From Bosea sp. RAC05 (GTDB taxonomy: Bacteria > Pseudomonadota > Alphaproteobacteria > Rhizobiales > Beijerinckiaceae), in contig NZ_CP016464.1 in the NCBI RefSeq assembly GCF_001713455.1, forward strand, positions 247,501 through 311,500: a stretch of DNA of 64,000 nucleotides, given 5' to 3'. A program made the position numbers and the translations under genes. Below are positions 44,678-54,385 of this stretch, piece after piece; position 1 is the first letter of the stretch, and each line of letters begins with the position of its first letter. The notes beneath the pieces are model-generated. The model saw nothing but the letters and a program-made list of their open reading frames with translations, did not search any database and was not told the origin of the DNA.

Positions 44678-46861
44678 ATGGCGCAAGTCGAAATCAATAA
44701 TCTCGCCTACCCATTCAACCAGGTTGTTTACGTTGTCAGTACATTCCCAAATGGGACCGTCGCCACAGGAAGCGGTGTACTGGTTGGCCCCAATGATGTG
44801 CTGACCGCTTCGCATGTTGTTTATGACGGTAGATATGGAGGCGCTGCCACATCGGTTCGTGTCATTCCAGCTTATGATCCGAGTCCGCTCGAGCAACCCT
44901 ATGGATCGATCAACGCGACCTCCTGGTCGTACTGGACTGGATTTGATCCCGACAATGACGGCCTGCTGTTTGCTGGCAATGGCGGTCCTGGGCTCGCAGG
45001 TTCCGAAATCGATTACGCCGTGATCAACCTTTCCGTTGCGATTGGCGATCGCACGGGGTGGATGGGCATCGATCCGAATTTTGGCTCTGGCTACGTCAAT
45101 GTCACGGGCTATCCTGGAGTCTACAACAGGAATCCGATGAACGAAGTCGGGTTCGTTTACGAGGACCCCGTTGATTTCGTGATCCGTTTTGCTGGTCTGG
45201 AAATCCACGGCGGCAATTCGGGCGGACCGGTCTGGTACTATTTGAATGGTGTGCCAACCGTCGTCAGTGTCGTCTCGACCGCATCATGGGGGGCGCAGTT
45301 CTCCGGGGCGAATTATACGCAAGTCCTGAACTGGATCGCGTCCAACGACAATCTGATCGCAAATGCAGACCGCATCTTGTCCGGGACGTTTTTGGGTGAC
45401 GTTTTCACGCTGGGCGGCGGCAACGACACCATCGCCGGTTTTGGTGGAGACGACACCATTTTTGGCGGAGGGGGAAATGACGCTCTGAATGGCGGTGCCG
45501 ACAACGATGTTCTCTATGGGCAGCTTGGGAATGATACCCTCATTGGTGATACCGGGCACGACATTCTGATCGGCGGCGAGGGCAACGACAGCCTTTTTGG
45601 TGGTGTCGGAAATGACGTTCTTGCCGGTGAGGGTGGAACGGATGTCCTCAATGGCGACGATGGCAACGACGCGCTCAACGGTGGGGCGGGAACGAACACG
45701 TTGAACGGCGGCGCCGGTGATGATGTGCTCTATGCAATGGAGGCCGGCACACACACGCTGAATGGTGGCACGGGCGATGACAATTACTTTGTGATCGTAG
45801 CACCCAGTTCCATCGTCGATGCCTCGGGGCTGGATACGTTGTGGGTCGGCTACAATGGCTCGATGGCTGAAAGCTCACCCGTTGAAATACTGCGCTTCAT
45901 CGAAGGGTATTCAGGTTATTTCTTTGCTGGAAATACCGGCGCAAACATCATTTACGGATCGAGCATCGCGAATACGCTCTGGGGCGCGGGCGGGGGCGAC
46001 TCGATTTTTGGCGGGGGCGGCAACGATACCATTTATGGCGATTCGGGCCTCGGGGCGGATGGCGGCGATGCACTGTATGGCGAAGCCGGGAACGACACGA
46101 TTTTCGGGGGTGGCGGAAACGATGTGATCCTCGGTGGCGTCGGTTCGGACGTCATCATCGCCGATGACGGCAACGATATCGTCGCGGGCGAGGGCGACGC
46201 GGATGCGATCGATGGAAGGAGCGGCAACGACATTCTGAACGGTGGCGATGGCGACGATGTGATTTTCGGCGATGGACTGGCCAACGCGACCCAGTTCTTC
46301 GGCAGCGATACCATTTTCGGCGGCGCCGGAAACGACACGATCTGCGGCGAGAGCAACAACGCCAACGTGGGCGGCCTGGGTGATACGCTCTACGGGGATG
46401 ATGGCAACGACACGATCTTTGGCGGTGCTGGCAACGACGTGATCTATGGCGGCAATGGGGCCGATGTGATCAACGGTGGTGTCGAGTCAGACTTCATCGT
46501 CGGCGGCGCTGGCGCCGATATCATCCTGGGCTCTGGCGCGTCTGCCTTTGGCGCGGCATCGGCCGGGGGCGACCTTTTCTCCTATTCCAACCTGTTCGAT
46601 GGCGGCGACAGGATTTTTGGCTTCGACTTGAATACCGCGACGGGCCGAGATGGTATCGACATCAGCTCGCTGCTCGACGCGTTCGGCTATCTTGGAAACA
46701 CGCCAAGGGCGGCCGGATACCTCTATGTCCTCCAGAACGGAGCCAATACCGAGGTTTTTGTCGATCCAAACGGCTTTGCGACCGGTGCGAACCTCTTCCA
46801 TCTCGCGACACTGGAGGGCGTGACCGCGTCGAACCTGACCGACAGCTATTTCATTTTCTAG
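44678..46861 (+). CDS. Secreted RTX protein with an N-terminal trypsin-like serine protease domain
   Basis: A 727-residue two-part protein. Residues 1-220 form a chymotrypsin/V8-like protease with an apparent triad H46 (TASHVVY), D112 (EIDYAVIN) and S181 (GGNSGGPV). Residues about 240-640 hold many calcium-binding RTX nonapeptides of the form GGxGNDxIx, in three blocks with a non-repeat segment near 360-430. The last 75 residues include a Gly-Asp-rich block and end in the hydrophobic tail SYFIF, as expected for a type I secretion signal. There is no N-terminal signal peptide. No type I ABC, membrane fusion or TolC gene is nearby. GC content is visibly lower than in the neighbours, which suggests acquisition. 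Confidence 0.92.
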   Translation: MAQVEINNLAYPFNQVVYVVSTFPNGTVATGSGVLVGPNDVLTASHVVYDGRYGGAATSVRVIPAYDPSPLEQPYGSINATSWSYWTGFDPDNDGLLFAGNGGPGLAGSEIDYAVINLSVAIGDRTGWMGIDPNFGSGYVNVTGYPGVYNRNPMNEVGFVYEDPVDFVIRFAGLEIHGGNSGGPVWYYLNGVPTVVSVVSTASWGAQFSGANYTQVLNWIASNDNLIANADRILSGTFLGDVFTLGGGNDTIAGFGGDDTIFGGGGNDALNGGADNDVLYGQLGNDTLIGDTGHDILIGGEGNDSLFGGVGNDVLAGEGGTDVLNGDDGNDALNGGAGTNTLNGGAGDDVLYAMEAGTHTLNGGTGDDNYFVIVAPSSIVDASGLDTLWVGYNGSMAESSPVEILRFIEGYSGYFFAGNTGANIIYGSSIANTLWGAGGGDSIFGGGGNDTIYGDSGLGADGGDALYGEAGNDTIFGGGGNDVILGGVGSDVIIADDGNDIVAGEGDADAIDGRSGNDILNGGDGDDVIFGDGLANATQFFGSDTIFGGAGNDTICGESNNANVGGLGDTLYGDDGNDTIFGGAGNDVIYGGNGADVINGGVESDFIVGGAGADIILGSGASAFGAASAGGDLFSYSNLFDGGDRIFGFDLNTATGRDGIDISSLLDAFGYLGNTPRAAGYLYVLQNGANTEVFVDPNGFATGANLFHLATLEGVTASNLTDSYFIF

Positions 46862-47177
46862 CGAAATCGAAAGGCTTCCCGTCGCGCCTCGCTGATCAGC
46901 ATAGCGGCTCGGGAGCCGAGATAAGTGAACTCTCAGGCTGCCCGCACATTCGAGAGGAAGCATTCCGCTTCTGCCCGGCGGGAGAGGTCCCCGGCCACAG
47001 TGTCGTTGGCAGCCGTCGCAACCGACCTGTTCGCGGGAGCCACTTCTTGAGTGCGTTTCACGGCCAGCCGCACATTGCGAAGAACGGGGACTGCCCTTTT
47101 AATCTCCCTGTCCAGACTGCCTCGGACCAAACGACCGGAAAGCTTGCCTTTTGGCCCTGCGCACGGAACATCGCGGC
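46862..47177. other. Intergenic region after the RTX gene, possible decayed gene
   Basis: 316 bp without a gene I can support. A minus-strand frame (46933-47208) reads through it and ends in a plausible-looking segment (DLSRRAEAECFLSNVRAA). However, it overlaps the GNAT start, has no ribosome site, and its codon bias is weaker than the neighbours. It may be the remnant of a gene. No terminator is obvious behind the RTX gene. Confidence 0.4.
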
Positions 47178-47711
47178 ATGACAGCGCCTGCGATCCGCCC
47201 CGCCACATCGGCCGACATCCCCGCCATCACCGCGATCTACGGGCACGCCGTCCGTCACGGCACGGCCTCCTGGGAGCTGGAAGCCCCCGATGAGGCCGAG
47301 ATGCTGAAACGCTTCGAGGCGATCGGGGCCGGCGGCTACCCCTATCTCGTGGCGGAGCGCGACGGACGGGTGCTCGGCTATGCCTATGCCAGCGCCTACC
47401 GGCCCAGGCCCGCCTACCGCGCCACCGTCGAGAACTCGATCTACATCGCGGCCGACGCCCAGAAAGAGGGCGCCGGCAGCGCGCTTCTCGCCGCCCTGAT
47501 GGAGGCCTGCGCGAGCCGCGGCTTCCGCCAGATGATCGCCGTGATCGGCGACGGCACGGGCGCATCTGTCGGCTCAAGGCGCCTGCACGAGCGCGCCGGC
47601 TTCCGCCTGATCGGGGTGGCCGAGAAGGTCGGCTTCAAGCATGGCCGCTGGCTCGACCAGATGCTGATGCAGAAGGACCTCGGCGAGGGCGACCGCACGC
47701 CGCCGGCCTGA
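47178..47711 (+). CDS. GNAT family N-acetyltransferase (phosphinothricin acetyltransferase-like)
   Basis: A 177-residue acetyl-CoA-dependent acetyltransferase of the Pat/Bar/MddA type, which acetylates methionine sulfoximine-like or related amino compounds. Family features are IRPATSADIPAITAIYGHAV at the start, TASWELEAPDEAEM (substrate region), VLGYAYASAYRPRPAYRATV and NSIYIAADAQKEGAGSALL, which includes the acetyl-CoA pyrophosphate loop. GFRLIGVAEKVGFKHGRWLD closes the fold. The ATG at 47178 begins the domain; an in-frame start nine codons upstream adds nothing conserved. It converges with the DUF2794 gene. Confidence 0.9.
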   Translation: MTAPAIRPATSADIPAITAIYGHAVRHGTASWELEAPDEAEMLKRFEAIGAGGYPYLVAERDGRVLGYAYASAYRPRPAYRATVENSIYIAADAQKEGAGSALLAALMEACASRGFRQMIAVIGDGTGASVGSRRLHERAGFRLIGVAEKVGFKHGRWLDQMLMQKDLGEGDRTPPA

Positions 47712-47726
47712 GGGAACGGCCCCGAA

Positions 47727-48095
47727 TCAGCCGACGACGCTGAGCTTCTTGTCGAGAACCCGCAGCACCCGCGACAACTCCGCGCCGCGCTTCAGCACCA
47801 GCCCCGTCGCCGCGACGACCGAATAGGCGCCCTGGCGCTTGGCCAGCGCGGGATCCTTGACGATGCGGTAGAGCGGCACCTCCGACGAGCGGCGATAGAC
47901 CGAGAACTGCGCCTGATCCTTGAGAAAATCGATCGCGTAGTCGCGCCATTCGCCGGCCGCGACCATGCGGCCGTAGAGATTGAGCAGCTCGGACAGCTCC
48001 TTGCGGTCGAAGGTGACCGTCGCGGGTTTCGCAGCGACCGGGAACGGAATGACCCCGTTTGCCGCCTGCGATTGCGGCGTCTCGCTCTCGCTCAT
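47727..48095 (-). CDS. DUF2794 domain-containing protein
   Basis: A 122-residue soluble protein of a family found mainly in Alphaproteobacteria, with no established function. The conserved core starts at VTFDRKELSELLNLYGRMV and continues AAGEWRDYAIDFLKDQAQFS, PLYRIVKDPALAKRQGAYS and LVLKRGAELSRVL. The first 25 residues are variable. There is no signal peptide or membrane segment. It is monocistronic, and its upstream region holds the orphan terminator described at 48412-48443 on the other strand. Confidence 0.88.
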   Translation of the reverse strand: MSESETPQSQAANGVIPFPVAAKPATVTFDRKELSELLNLYGRMVAAGEWRDYAIDFLKDQAQFSVYRRSSEVPLYRIVKDPALAKRQGAYSVVAATGLVLKRGAELSRVLRVLDKKLSVVG

Positions 48096-48459
48096 TGCGC
48101 CTCCCGATGGCCGCCGCCGTGGCGGCCTCGATGCATCGCAGCCGATGATGCCCGCCCGATGCTACGCTGGCAAGCAATCGGCAAGGCTCAGCCCACCGCG
48201 CCGGATCGGGGCGCGGCTGGCGCCGTCCACCATCACGGCTTCGTCAGCGGCGCCGCATTTTCGCCGCGATCGGGCCAAGCGTCCGCCCTGTTGCGTGGGT
48301 CTGATACCGATGTTGCCTCGATGGCCCGGCGTCGCCGATCTTCGGTTTGTCAGCCCCCCAGCCCCCCGCGGATCGTGCGGAGCCGGGCCAGTTCAATCGA
48401 GGCCAACTCAGCGGCTGGCGTCCTGCGCCGGCCGTTTTTCTTTGTCGCGACCGCCCGTT
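48096..48459. other. Intergenic region between the DUF2794 and AhpD-like genes, possible sRNA locus
   Basis: 364 bp. Both flanking genes are on the minus strand, so the region should hold only the DUF2794 promoter and the end of the AhpD-like gene. Yet a plus-strand intrinsic terminator sits at 48412-48443 with no plus-strand gene before it. Between 48280 and 48410 there are C-rich tracts, but I cannot define a fold or a promoter. Confidence 0.45.
48412..48443 (+). terminator. Orphan plus-strand intrinsic terminator
   Basis: Stem CGGCTGGCG (48412-48420) with CGCCGGCCG (48426-48434), one G-U wobble, a 5-base loop and TTTTTCTTT (48435-48443). The nearest upstream plus-strand gene ends at 47711 and a minus-strand gene lies between, so it probably ends an unannotated transcript. 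Confidence 0.6.
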
Positions 48460-49077
48460 TCATCGGGCCTGGCGGTGATATTCGGCATTGGGGCGCATGT
48501 CGACGGCCGAGGCCATACGGTTCGACATGTTGTAGAAGGCGGCCACCGCCGAGACGTCCCAGATGTCCCGCTCGCCGAACCCGACCGCTCGCAGGCCTTC
48601 CCGATCGCTCTCGCCGACGAGATGGGGTGTCTCCGTCAGCTTGACCGCGAAGTCGAGCATGGCGCGGTGGCGCGCCGACAGATCGGCGGCGCGGTGGTTC
48701 ATCGCCATCAGCTCGCCCAGCACCGGATCCTGCGAGAGCTGCCGCACCGCGGCGCCATGGGCCGTCAGGCAGTAATAGCAGCGGTTCACGCTCGACACCG
48801 CGACCGCGATCATCTCGCGCTCGAGCTTCGACAGCCCGGACGGGGCCAGCATCAGGTCGTTGTAGAAGGCGGCGAAGGCCGAAAGCTTGGCGTCGTCATG
48901 GGCGTAGGCCACGAGCACGTTCGGCACGAAGCCGAGCTTGTCCATGCACTTGTCGAAATAGGCCTGGTTCTCCGCGCCAAGCGCCCCCGGCGGCAGATCG
49001 AGCGCCATCGCAGGCGGGGCGACATCCTGTGGCGCCGGCCGCTCCCCGGGCTTCGGTTTGTCATGATTGGCCATCAT
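48460..49077 (-). CDS. Carboxymuconolactone decarboxylase/AhpD-like peroxidase-related protein
   Basis: A 205-residue helical protein of the AhpD-like, peroxidase-related group. The redox motif is CYYCLTAHG (CxxC plus His) in SSVNRCYYCLTAHGAAV, preceded by LSKLEREMIAVAVS. A second copy of the family's helical pattern (DLSARHRAMLDFAVKLTETP) and the DIWDVSAVAAFYNMSNRMA segment follow. Such proteins probably reduce peroxides or alkyl hydroperoxides through the two cysteines; partner reductants are unknown. Starts at 49077 and 49074 are both possible. It diverges from the glutamate dehydrogenase gene across 103 bp. Confidence 0.9.
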   Translation of the reverse strand: MMANHDKPKPGERPAPQDVAPPAMALDLPPGALGAENQAYFDKCMDKLGFVPNVLVAYAHDDAKLSAFAAFYNDLMLAPSGLSKLEREMIAVAVSSVNRCYYCLTAHGAAVRQLSQDPVLGELMAMNHRAADLSARHRAMLDFAVKLTETPHLVGESDREGLRAVGFGERDIWDVSAVAAFYNMSNRMASAVDMRPNAEYHRQAR

Positions 49078-49180
49078 GGTTCGTCCTGTCGTGTCGCCCG
49101 GGTCGTCGCCCAGCGCTGCGCCGCAATTGAAAGGCGTCCCAGCCTATGTCATCGCTGGGACAAAATAACAGGGGTGGACC

Positions 49181-52100
49181 ATGGGCAAGCGCGTGACCAA
49201 TGCGACGGCTGCCGCCGTTTTCGCAATCGAGAGCGCAGCAGCCGACCATCCCGGAGCGATGCCGCCCGAATTTCCGCGCCTGCTCTACGGCCGCGCCGTC
49301 GCCGAGGATCTCGAGGCCCTTCCCGCCGACATGCTGGCCCGGGCCGCAGCCGCAGCCCATGCGCATCTGCTGGCGCCACGCGCACCCCAGGCGATCAATC
49401 TCCGCTTGCGGGACGAGGCCTTCGACAGCGATGGCCGGCAGCGCCAGGCCACGATTCTCGAGGTCGTCAACGAAAACAAGCCGTTCCTGCTCGATTCGAC
49501 GCTGTCCGAACTCGCCGAGCAGGGCTACGAGCCGCGTCTCGTCTCGCATCCGATCCTGGCGGTCGCCCGCGCCGCCGACGGTGCCTTCCTCTCGCTGGCC
49601 GGCGAGGCGGCGGGCCGGGCCCCCGAAGGCACGCGCCGCGAGAGCCTGATCCAGATCGTGCTCGAACGCATCGATGCGCCCGAGGCACGTGACCGGCTCT
49701 GCGCGGGGCTGGAGCGCGTCTATGCCGATGTCGGGCTCGCGGTCGAGGACTGGGCCGCGATGCGCGGCCGAATCACCGAGGTGATCCAGGCCTATCGCGC
49801 CAATCCGCCGCCACTGCCGGAAGACGAGGTCGGCGAGGCGCTGCAGTTTCTCGAATGGATCGCCGGCGACAACTTCACCCTGCTCGGCATCCGCGCCTAC
49901 CGCTTCCCCAACGGCGATGCGGCGGCCGATCCGATCGAGGGCTCCGGCCTCGGCATCCTGCGCGATCCTGCCGTCAAGGTGCTCCGCAAGAACCGCGAGA
50001 TGGTCACCGTCACGCCGGAGATCCGCGCCTTCCTGGCCAAGCCCCAGGCGCTCATCATCACCAAGGCGAACGTCAAGAGCCGGGTCCACCGCCGCGTCCA
50101 TCTCGATTATGTCGGGGTCAAGCTGTTCACGCCGGACGGGCGGCTCGACGGCGAATTGCGCATCGTCGGCCTGCTGACCTCGAACGCCTACACCGGCAGC
50201 GCGCTCGCCATTCCCTATCTGCGCCTCAAGGTCGCCCGCGTCGCCAAGAACATCGGCTTCGATCCGGCGAGCTATTCCGGCCGCGCCCTCTACAACGTGC
50301 TCGATGCCTATCCGCGCGACGAGCTCTTCCAGATCGACGGTGCGACGCTGGAAAGCTTCGCGCTCGCCATCCTGCAGCTCACCGAGCGGCCACGCATCCG
50401 CGCGCTGGCCCGCGTTGACGAGTTCGACCGCTTCGTCTCGATCCTCGTCTTCATTCCGAAGGACCGCTACGACACCCGCGTGCGCCGCCGCGTCGGCGAG
50501 TTCCTGGCGAGCATCTACCAGGGCCGGATCTCGGCTGCCTATCCCGCCTATCCGGAGGGGCCGCTCGCCCGCACCCACTACATCATCGGCCGCGACGAGG
50601 GGAAAACCCCGAAGATCGACCGGGCCACGCTGGAAGCCGGCATCACCGCGATCGTGCGGACCTGGAGCGACGGCCTGAAGGACGTGCTCGATGCGCAGCG
50701 ATCCGGGCCCGCCGCCCGCGCGCTGGCCGAGCGCTATGCCGAGGCCTTCGGCGCCGCCTATCGCGACCGCTTCTCGCCCTCCGAGACGCTGGCCGACATC
50801 GACCTGCTGCAGAAGCTCTCGGCCGAGCGCGCGCGGGCCGTCGACCTCTACCGCCGCGAGGGCGACCCGGCGACCCGGGCCAACCTCAAGGTCTTCTCCC
50901 GCGGCGCGGCGATCTCGCTCTCGGCCCGCGTGCCCGTGCTGGAGAACATGGGCTTCCGCGTCGTCAACGAGCGGACCTACAACATCACGCCGCAGCCGGC
51001 CGCCGGCGAAGCCGCCGACACCACCCGCGTCTGGCTCCACGACATGACGCTGGAGCGCGCCGACGACGGCGAGATCGACGTGTCCCGCCTCGGGCCCGCG
51101 CTCGAAGCGGCGATGATGGCGCAGTTCCGCGGGCTGGCGGAGTCGGACCGCTTCGACCAGCTCGTCCTGGCGGCGGGCCTCGCCTGGCGCGAGGCCTCGC
51201 TGCTGCGGGCGCTCGGGCGCTATCTGCGCCAGGTCGGGGCGCCCTATGCGCAGGGCTACATCGCCGACGCGCTGGCCCGGCATCCCGCGATCGCGGCAGG
51301 CCTGGTCGCGCTGTTCACCGCGAAGTTCGATCCCCGCCTGGCCGAAGCCGAGCGCCGGACAGGGATGGAGGCCGAGCGCCGGGCGATCGAGACCGCACTC
51401 GACGCCGTCAGCAGCCTCGACGAAGACCGCATCCTGCGCCGCCTCGTCAACCTGATCGACGCGGCCCTGCGCACCAATTTCTTCCAGATCGGCCCCGACG
51501 GGCAGCCCCGCGGCACGATCTCGATCAAGTACGACTGCGCCAAGGTCGATTCGCTGCCGCTGCCGCGCCCGCTCTACGAGATCTTCGTCTATTCGCCGCG
51601 CGTCGAGGGCATCCATCTGCGCTTCGGCAAGGTCGCCCGCGGCGGCCTGCGCTGGTCCGACCGGCCGCAGGATTTCCGCACCGAGGTGCTCGGCCTCGTC
51701 AAGGCACAGCAGGTCAAGAACGCGGTGATCGTGCCCGTCGGCGCCAAGGGCGGCTTCGTGCCCAAGCACCTGCCGCCGGCCTCGGACCGGGCGGCCTGGT
51801 TCGCCGAGGGCACCGAGAGCTACCGCATCTTCGTGCGCACCCTGCTCGAGCTCACCGACAATCTCGATGGCGAGACGGTGATTCCGCCGGCCGACACCGT
51901 GCGCCATGACGGCGACGATCCCTATCTCGTCGTCGCCGCCGACAAGGGCACGGCGACCTTCTCCGACACCGCCAACGCGCTCTCGCTGGAGAAGCACCAC
52001 TGGCTCGGCGATGCCTTCGCCTCGGGTGGCTCGCAGGGCTACGACCACAAGAAGATGGGCATCACCGCCCGCGGCGCCTGGGAGGCGGTGAAGCGCCATT

Positions 52101-54139
52101 TCCGCGAGATCGACATCGACATCCAGACGACGCCCTTCACCGTGGCGGGCGTCGGCGACATGTCGGGCGACGTCTTCGGCAATGGCATGCTGCTGTCGCC
52201 GGCGATCCGGCTCGTCGCCGCCTTCGACCACCGCGACATCTTTCTCGATCCCGATCCCGACCCGGCCAAGTCGCTGGCAGAGCGCCAGCGCCTGTTCGAT
52301 CTGCCGCGCTCCTCCTGGCAGGACTATGACAAGAGCCTGATCTCAGCCGGTGGCGGCGTCTTCTCGCGCCAGGCCAAGAGCATCCCGCTCTCGCCGGCCG
52401 TGCAGGCCCTCCTGGGCCTGTCCAAGGCCGAGGTTTCGCCGCCGGAGCTGATGACCGCGATCCTGAAGTCGCATGTCGACCTGCTCTGGTTCGGCGGCAT
52501 CGGCACCTATATCCGCGCCTCCGACGAGAGCGACGCGCAGGTCGGTGACCGCGCCAACGACCCGATCCGCATCACGGGCGGCGAGGTCGGCGCCCGTGTG
52601 ATCGGCGAGGGCGCCAATCTCGGCTGCACCCAGCGCGGCCGCATCGAGGCCGCCCGCGCCGGCATCCGCCTGAACACCGACGCGATCGACAACTCCGCCG
52701 GCGTCAACACCTCCGACGTCGAGGTCAACATCAAGATCGCGCTCGCCGGCCCGGTCCAGGACGGCCGCCTGCCGGAAGCGGCCCGCAACACGCTGCTGGC
52801 GGAGATGACCGACGAGGTCGGTGACCTCGTCCTGCGCAACAACTACCTGCAGACGCTGGCGCTGTCCCTCACCGAGGCCCGCGGCACCGGCGCGACTCCG
52901 GGCCTGCGTTACCTGATGCAGACGCTGGAGGCGCAGGGGCGGCTCGACCGCGCGGTCGAATACCTGCCGAGCGACGCCGTGCTGGCAGAGCGCGAGAAGC
53001 GCGGCGAGGCGCTGACGCGGCCCGAACTCGCGGTGCTGATCGCCTATGCCAAGCTCGCCTTGCACGACGCGCTGCTGGAATCCGACGTTCCCGACGACCT
53101 CTATCTCAACAGCGAGCTCATCCGCTATTTCCCGCAGGCGCTGCGCGAGCGCTATGCCTCCGACATCGCCGGCCACAAGCTGCGCCGCGAGATCGTCGCG
53201 ACGCAGCTCGCCAACGCCATCGTCAACCGTGGCGGGCCGACCCTGGTGCCGGTGCTCTCGGCGCTCACCCATGCCGAGATCCCCGCCATCGCCGCCGCCT
53301 ATGCGGTGGCGCGCGACGCCTTCGACCTGATCTCGCTCAACGGCACGATCGACGCGCTCGACGCGAAACTGCCCGGCAAGATCCAGCTCGGGCTCTATGG
53401 CGCCGTACAGGACCTGCTGCGCGACCGCATGGGCTGGTTCCTGCGGCGCGGCGCGGCGCGGCCGGGCACGATCGAGGCCACGGTCTCGCATTACCGCGCC
53501 GGCGTCAGCGCATTGGCCGAGACCCTCGAGATGCTCCTGCCGGAGGTCCAGGCCCATGCCCGCCAGGCCCGCATCGCCGTGCTGACGGCCGAAGGCGTGC
53601 CGGCGGCCCTCGCCGCGCGCATCGCCAGCCTGCCGACCCTGGCCCAGGCGACCGAGATCGTCGACATCGCCGGGCAGACCGGCGGCGACATCGCCTCCGT
53701 CGCCGCGATTCATTTCGGCGTCGATTCGATCTTCGGCCTGTCGGCTCTCGCGGCCGCCGCCGCCGCGGTTCCCGCCACCGATGATTACGAGCGTCTCGCC
53801 CGCGAACGCGCCGTCGAGACGCTGTTCGACGCCCAGGCCGGCCTGACCCGCGAGATCGCGGCCGGCGGCACGAGCCTCGACGCCTGGCAGGAGGCGCGCC
53901 GCAGCGACGTCGAGCGCTGCCGCACCACCGTCCAGGCCATCGCCGCCTCGGGCCTGTCCCTCCCGAAACTCATGGTGGCGGCCGGCATGCTGGCCGATCT
54001 GCCCGCAAGAGCGCCTGAGCGCCCGCCCAACCGAAAGCCCCGCGATGACCGAGTCCGTCACCGAAACCGCCACCCGCATCGACCCCAAGCTGCTGGAAAT
54101 CCTCGTCTGCCCGCTGACCAAGACCACCCTGGAGTATGA
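49181..54139 (+). CDS. NAD-specific glutamate dehydrogenase, 180-kDa class
   Basis: Very large NAD-GDH that oxidatively deaminates glutamate to 2-oxoglutarate. The N-terminal half holds ACT-like and helical regulatory regions. The catalytic part, near residues 780-1250, contains [56 protein letters not shown] and [10 protein letters not shown]. The open frame encodes 1652 residues. The last 40 or so are Arg/Pro/His-rich ([18 protein letters not shown]) and overlap the Trm112 gene by 95 bp. A stop in another frame at 54016-54018 would give about 1612 residues, so the tail may result from a small indel. A GGGGTGGA site precedes the ATG. Confidence 0.95.
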   Translation: MGKRVTNATAAAVFAIESAAADHPGAMPPEFPRLLYGRAVAEDLEALPADMLARAAAAAHAHLLAPRAPQAINLRLRDEAFDSDGRQRQATILEVVNENKPFLLDSTLSELAEQGYEPRLVSHPILAVARAADGAFLSLAGEAAGRAPEGTRRESLIQIVLERIDAPEARDRLCAGLERVYADVGLAVEDWAAMRGRITEVIQAYRANPPPLPEDEVGEALQFLEWIAGDNFTLLGIRAYRFPNGDAAADPIEGSGLGILRDPAVKVLRKNREMVTVTPEIRAFLAKPQALIITKANVKSRVHRRVHLDYVGVKLFTPDGRLDGELRIVGLLTSNAYTGSALAIPYLRLKVARVAKNIGFDPASYSGRALYNVLDAYPRDELFQIDGATLESFALAILQLTERPRIRALARVDEFDRFVSILVFIPKDRYDTRVRRRVGEFLASIYQGRISAAYPAYPEGPLARTHYIIGRDEGKTPKIDRATLEAGITAIVRTWSDGLKDVLDAQRSGPAARALAERYAEAFGAAYRDRFSPSETLADIDLLQKLSAERARAVDLYRREGDPATRANLKVFSRGAAISLSARVPVLENMGFRVVNERTYNITPQPAAGEAADTTRVWLHDMTLERADDGEIDVSRLGPALEAAMMAQFRGLAESDRFDQLVLAAGLAWREASLLRALGRYLRQVGAPYAQGYIADALARHPAIAAGLVALFTAKFDPRLAEAERRTGMEAERRAIETALDAVSSLDEDRILRRLVNLIDAALRTNFFQIGPDGQPRGTISIKYDCAKVDSLPLPRPLYEIFVYSPRVEGIHLRFGKVARGGLRWSDRPQDFRTEVLGLVKAQQVKNAVIVPVGAKGGFVPKHLPPASDRAAWFAEGTESYRIFVRTLLELTDNLDGETVIPPADTVRHDGDDPYLVVAADKGTATFSDTANALSLEKHHWLGDAFASGGSQGYDHKKMGITARGAWEAVKRHFREIDIDIQTTPFTVAGVGDMSGDVFGNGMLLSPAIRLVAAFDHRDIFLDPDPDPAKSLAERQRLFDLPRSSWQDYDKSLISAGGGVFSRQAKSIPLSPAVQALLGLSKAEVSPPELMTAILKSHVDLLWFGGIGTYIRASDESDAQVGDRANDPIRITGGEVGARVIGEGANLGCTQRGRIEAARAGIRLNTDAIDNSAGVNTSDVEVNIKIALAGPVQDGRLPEAARNTLLAEMTDEVGDLVLRNNYLQTLALSLTEARGTGATPGLRYLMQTLEAQGRLDRAVEYLPSDAVLAEREKRGEALTRPELAVLIAYAKLALHDALLESDVPDDLYLNSELIRYFPQALRERYASDIAGHKLRREIVATQLANAIVNRGGPTLVPVLSALTHAEIPAIAAAYAVARDAFDLISLNGTIDALDAKLPGKIQLGLYGAVQDLLRDRMGWFLRRGAARPGTIEATVSHYRAGVSALAETLEMLLPEVQAHARQARIAVLTAEGVPAALAARIASLPTLAQATEIVDIAGQTGGDIASVAAIHFGVDSIFGLSALAAAAAAVPATDDYERLARERAVETLFDAQAGLTREIAAGGTSLDAWQEARRSDVERCRTTVQAIAASGLSLPKLMVAAGMLADLPARAPERPPNRKPRDDRVRHRNRHPHRPQAAGNPRLPADQDHPGV

Positions 54140-54245
54140 CGCCGCGAAGCAGGAGCTGGTCAGCCGCGCGGCCAGGCTCGCCTACCCGATCCGCGACGGC
54201 ATCCCGATCATGCTGCCCGAGGAAGCGCGTCCGCTGGACGAGTGA
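54045..54245 (+). CDS. Trm112 family protein
   Basis: A 66-residue zinc-ribbon-like protein of the bacterial Trm112 (YcaR) family. Eukaryotic Trm112 activates RNA and protein methyltransferases; bacterial members probably do the same. The family core is [20 protein letters not shown] followed by [20 protein letters not shown]. Only one cysteine of the usual zinc site is visible (C near residue 22), as is common in alphaproteobacterial forms. Its first 95 bases overlap the glutamate dehydrogenase tail in another frame. A dispersed palindromic repeat follows 32 bases after its stop. Confidence 0.9.
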   Translation: MTESVTETATRIDPKLLEILVCPLTKTTLEYDAAKQELVSRAARLAYPIRDGIPIMLPEEARPLDE

Positions 54246-54277
54246 GTCGCTCGGCCGGCCACTCGTCGAGCCGCGCC

Positions 54278-54368
54278 GTCATGCTCGGGCTTGTCCCGAG
54301 CATCCACGTCTGGAACACCGCAAGAGACCGGCAAAGACGGGGATGGTCGGCACAAGGCCGACCATGAC
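54278..54368. repeat. Dispersed GTCAT...ATGAC palindromic repeat, copy 3
   Basis: 91 bp between the convergent Trm112 and UbiH-like genes. It opens GTCAT and closes ATGAC. The two hairpins are ATGCTCGGG-CTTGT-CCCGAGCAT (54281-54303) and ATGGTCGGC-ACAAG-GCCGACCAT (54343-54365), both perfect 9-bp stems with 5-base loops. The same design occurs at 7915-8003 and 25613-25687. Here it could end transcription from both sides. Confidence 0.82.
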
Positions 54369-54385
54369 GGGACAATGGTCTTCCG

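Noticed and set aside
45410..46530. Dense short tandem repeats that could suggest a CRISPR or minisatellite
   Set aside because: The period is about 27 bp and in frame, encoding GGxGNDxIx calcium-binding repeats; there are no unique spacers.
46933..47208. Possible 91-codon minus-strand gene after the RTX gene
   Set aside because: It overlaps the GNAT start, lacks a ribosome site and has weaker codon bias; kept only as a possible gene remnant.
49061..52231. Minus-strand open frame of more than 1000 codons opposite glutamate dehydrogenase
   Set aside because: Same mirror effect of codon bias; no motif, no ribosome site, and it conflicts with a clear enzyme gene.
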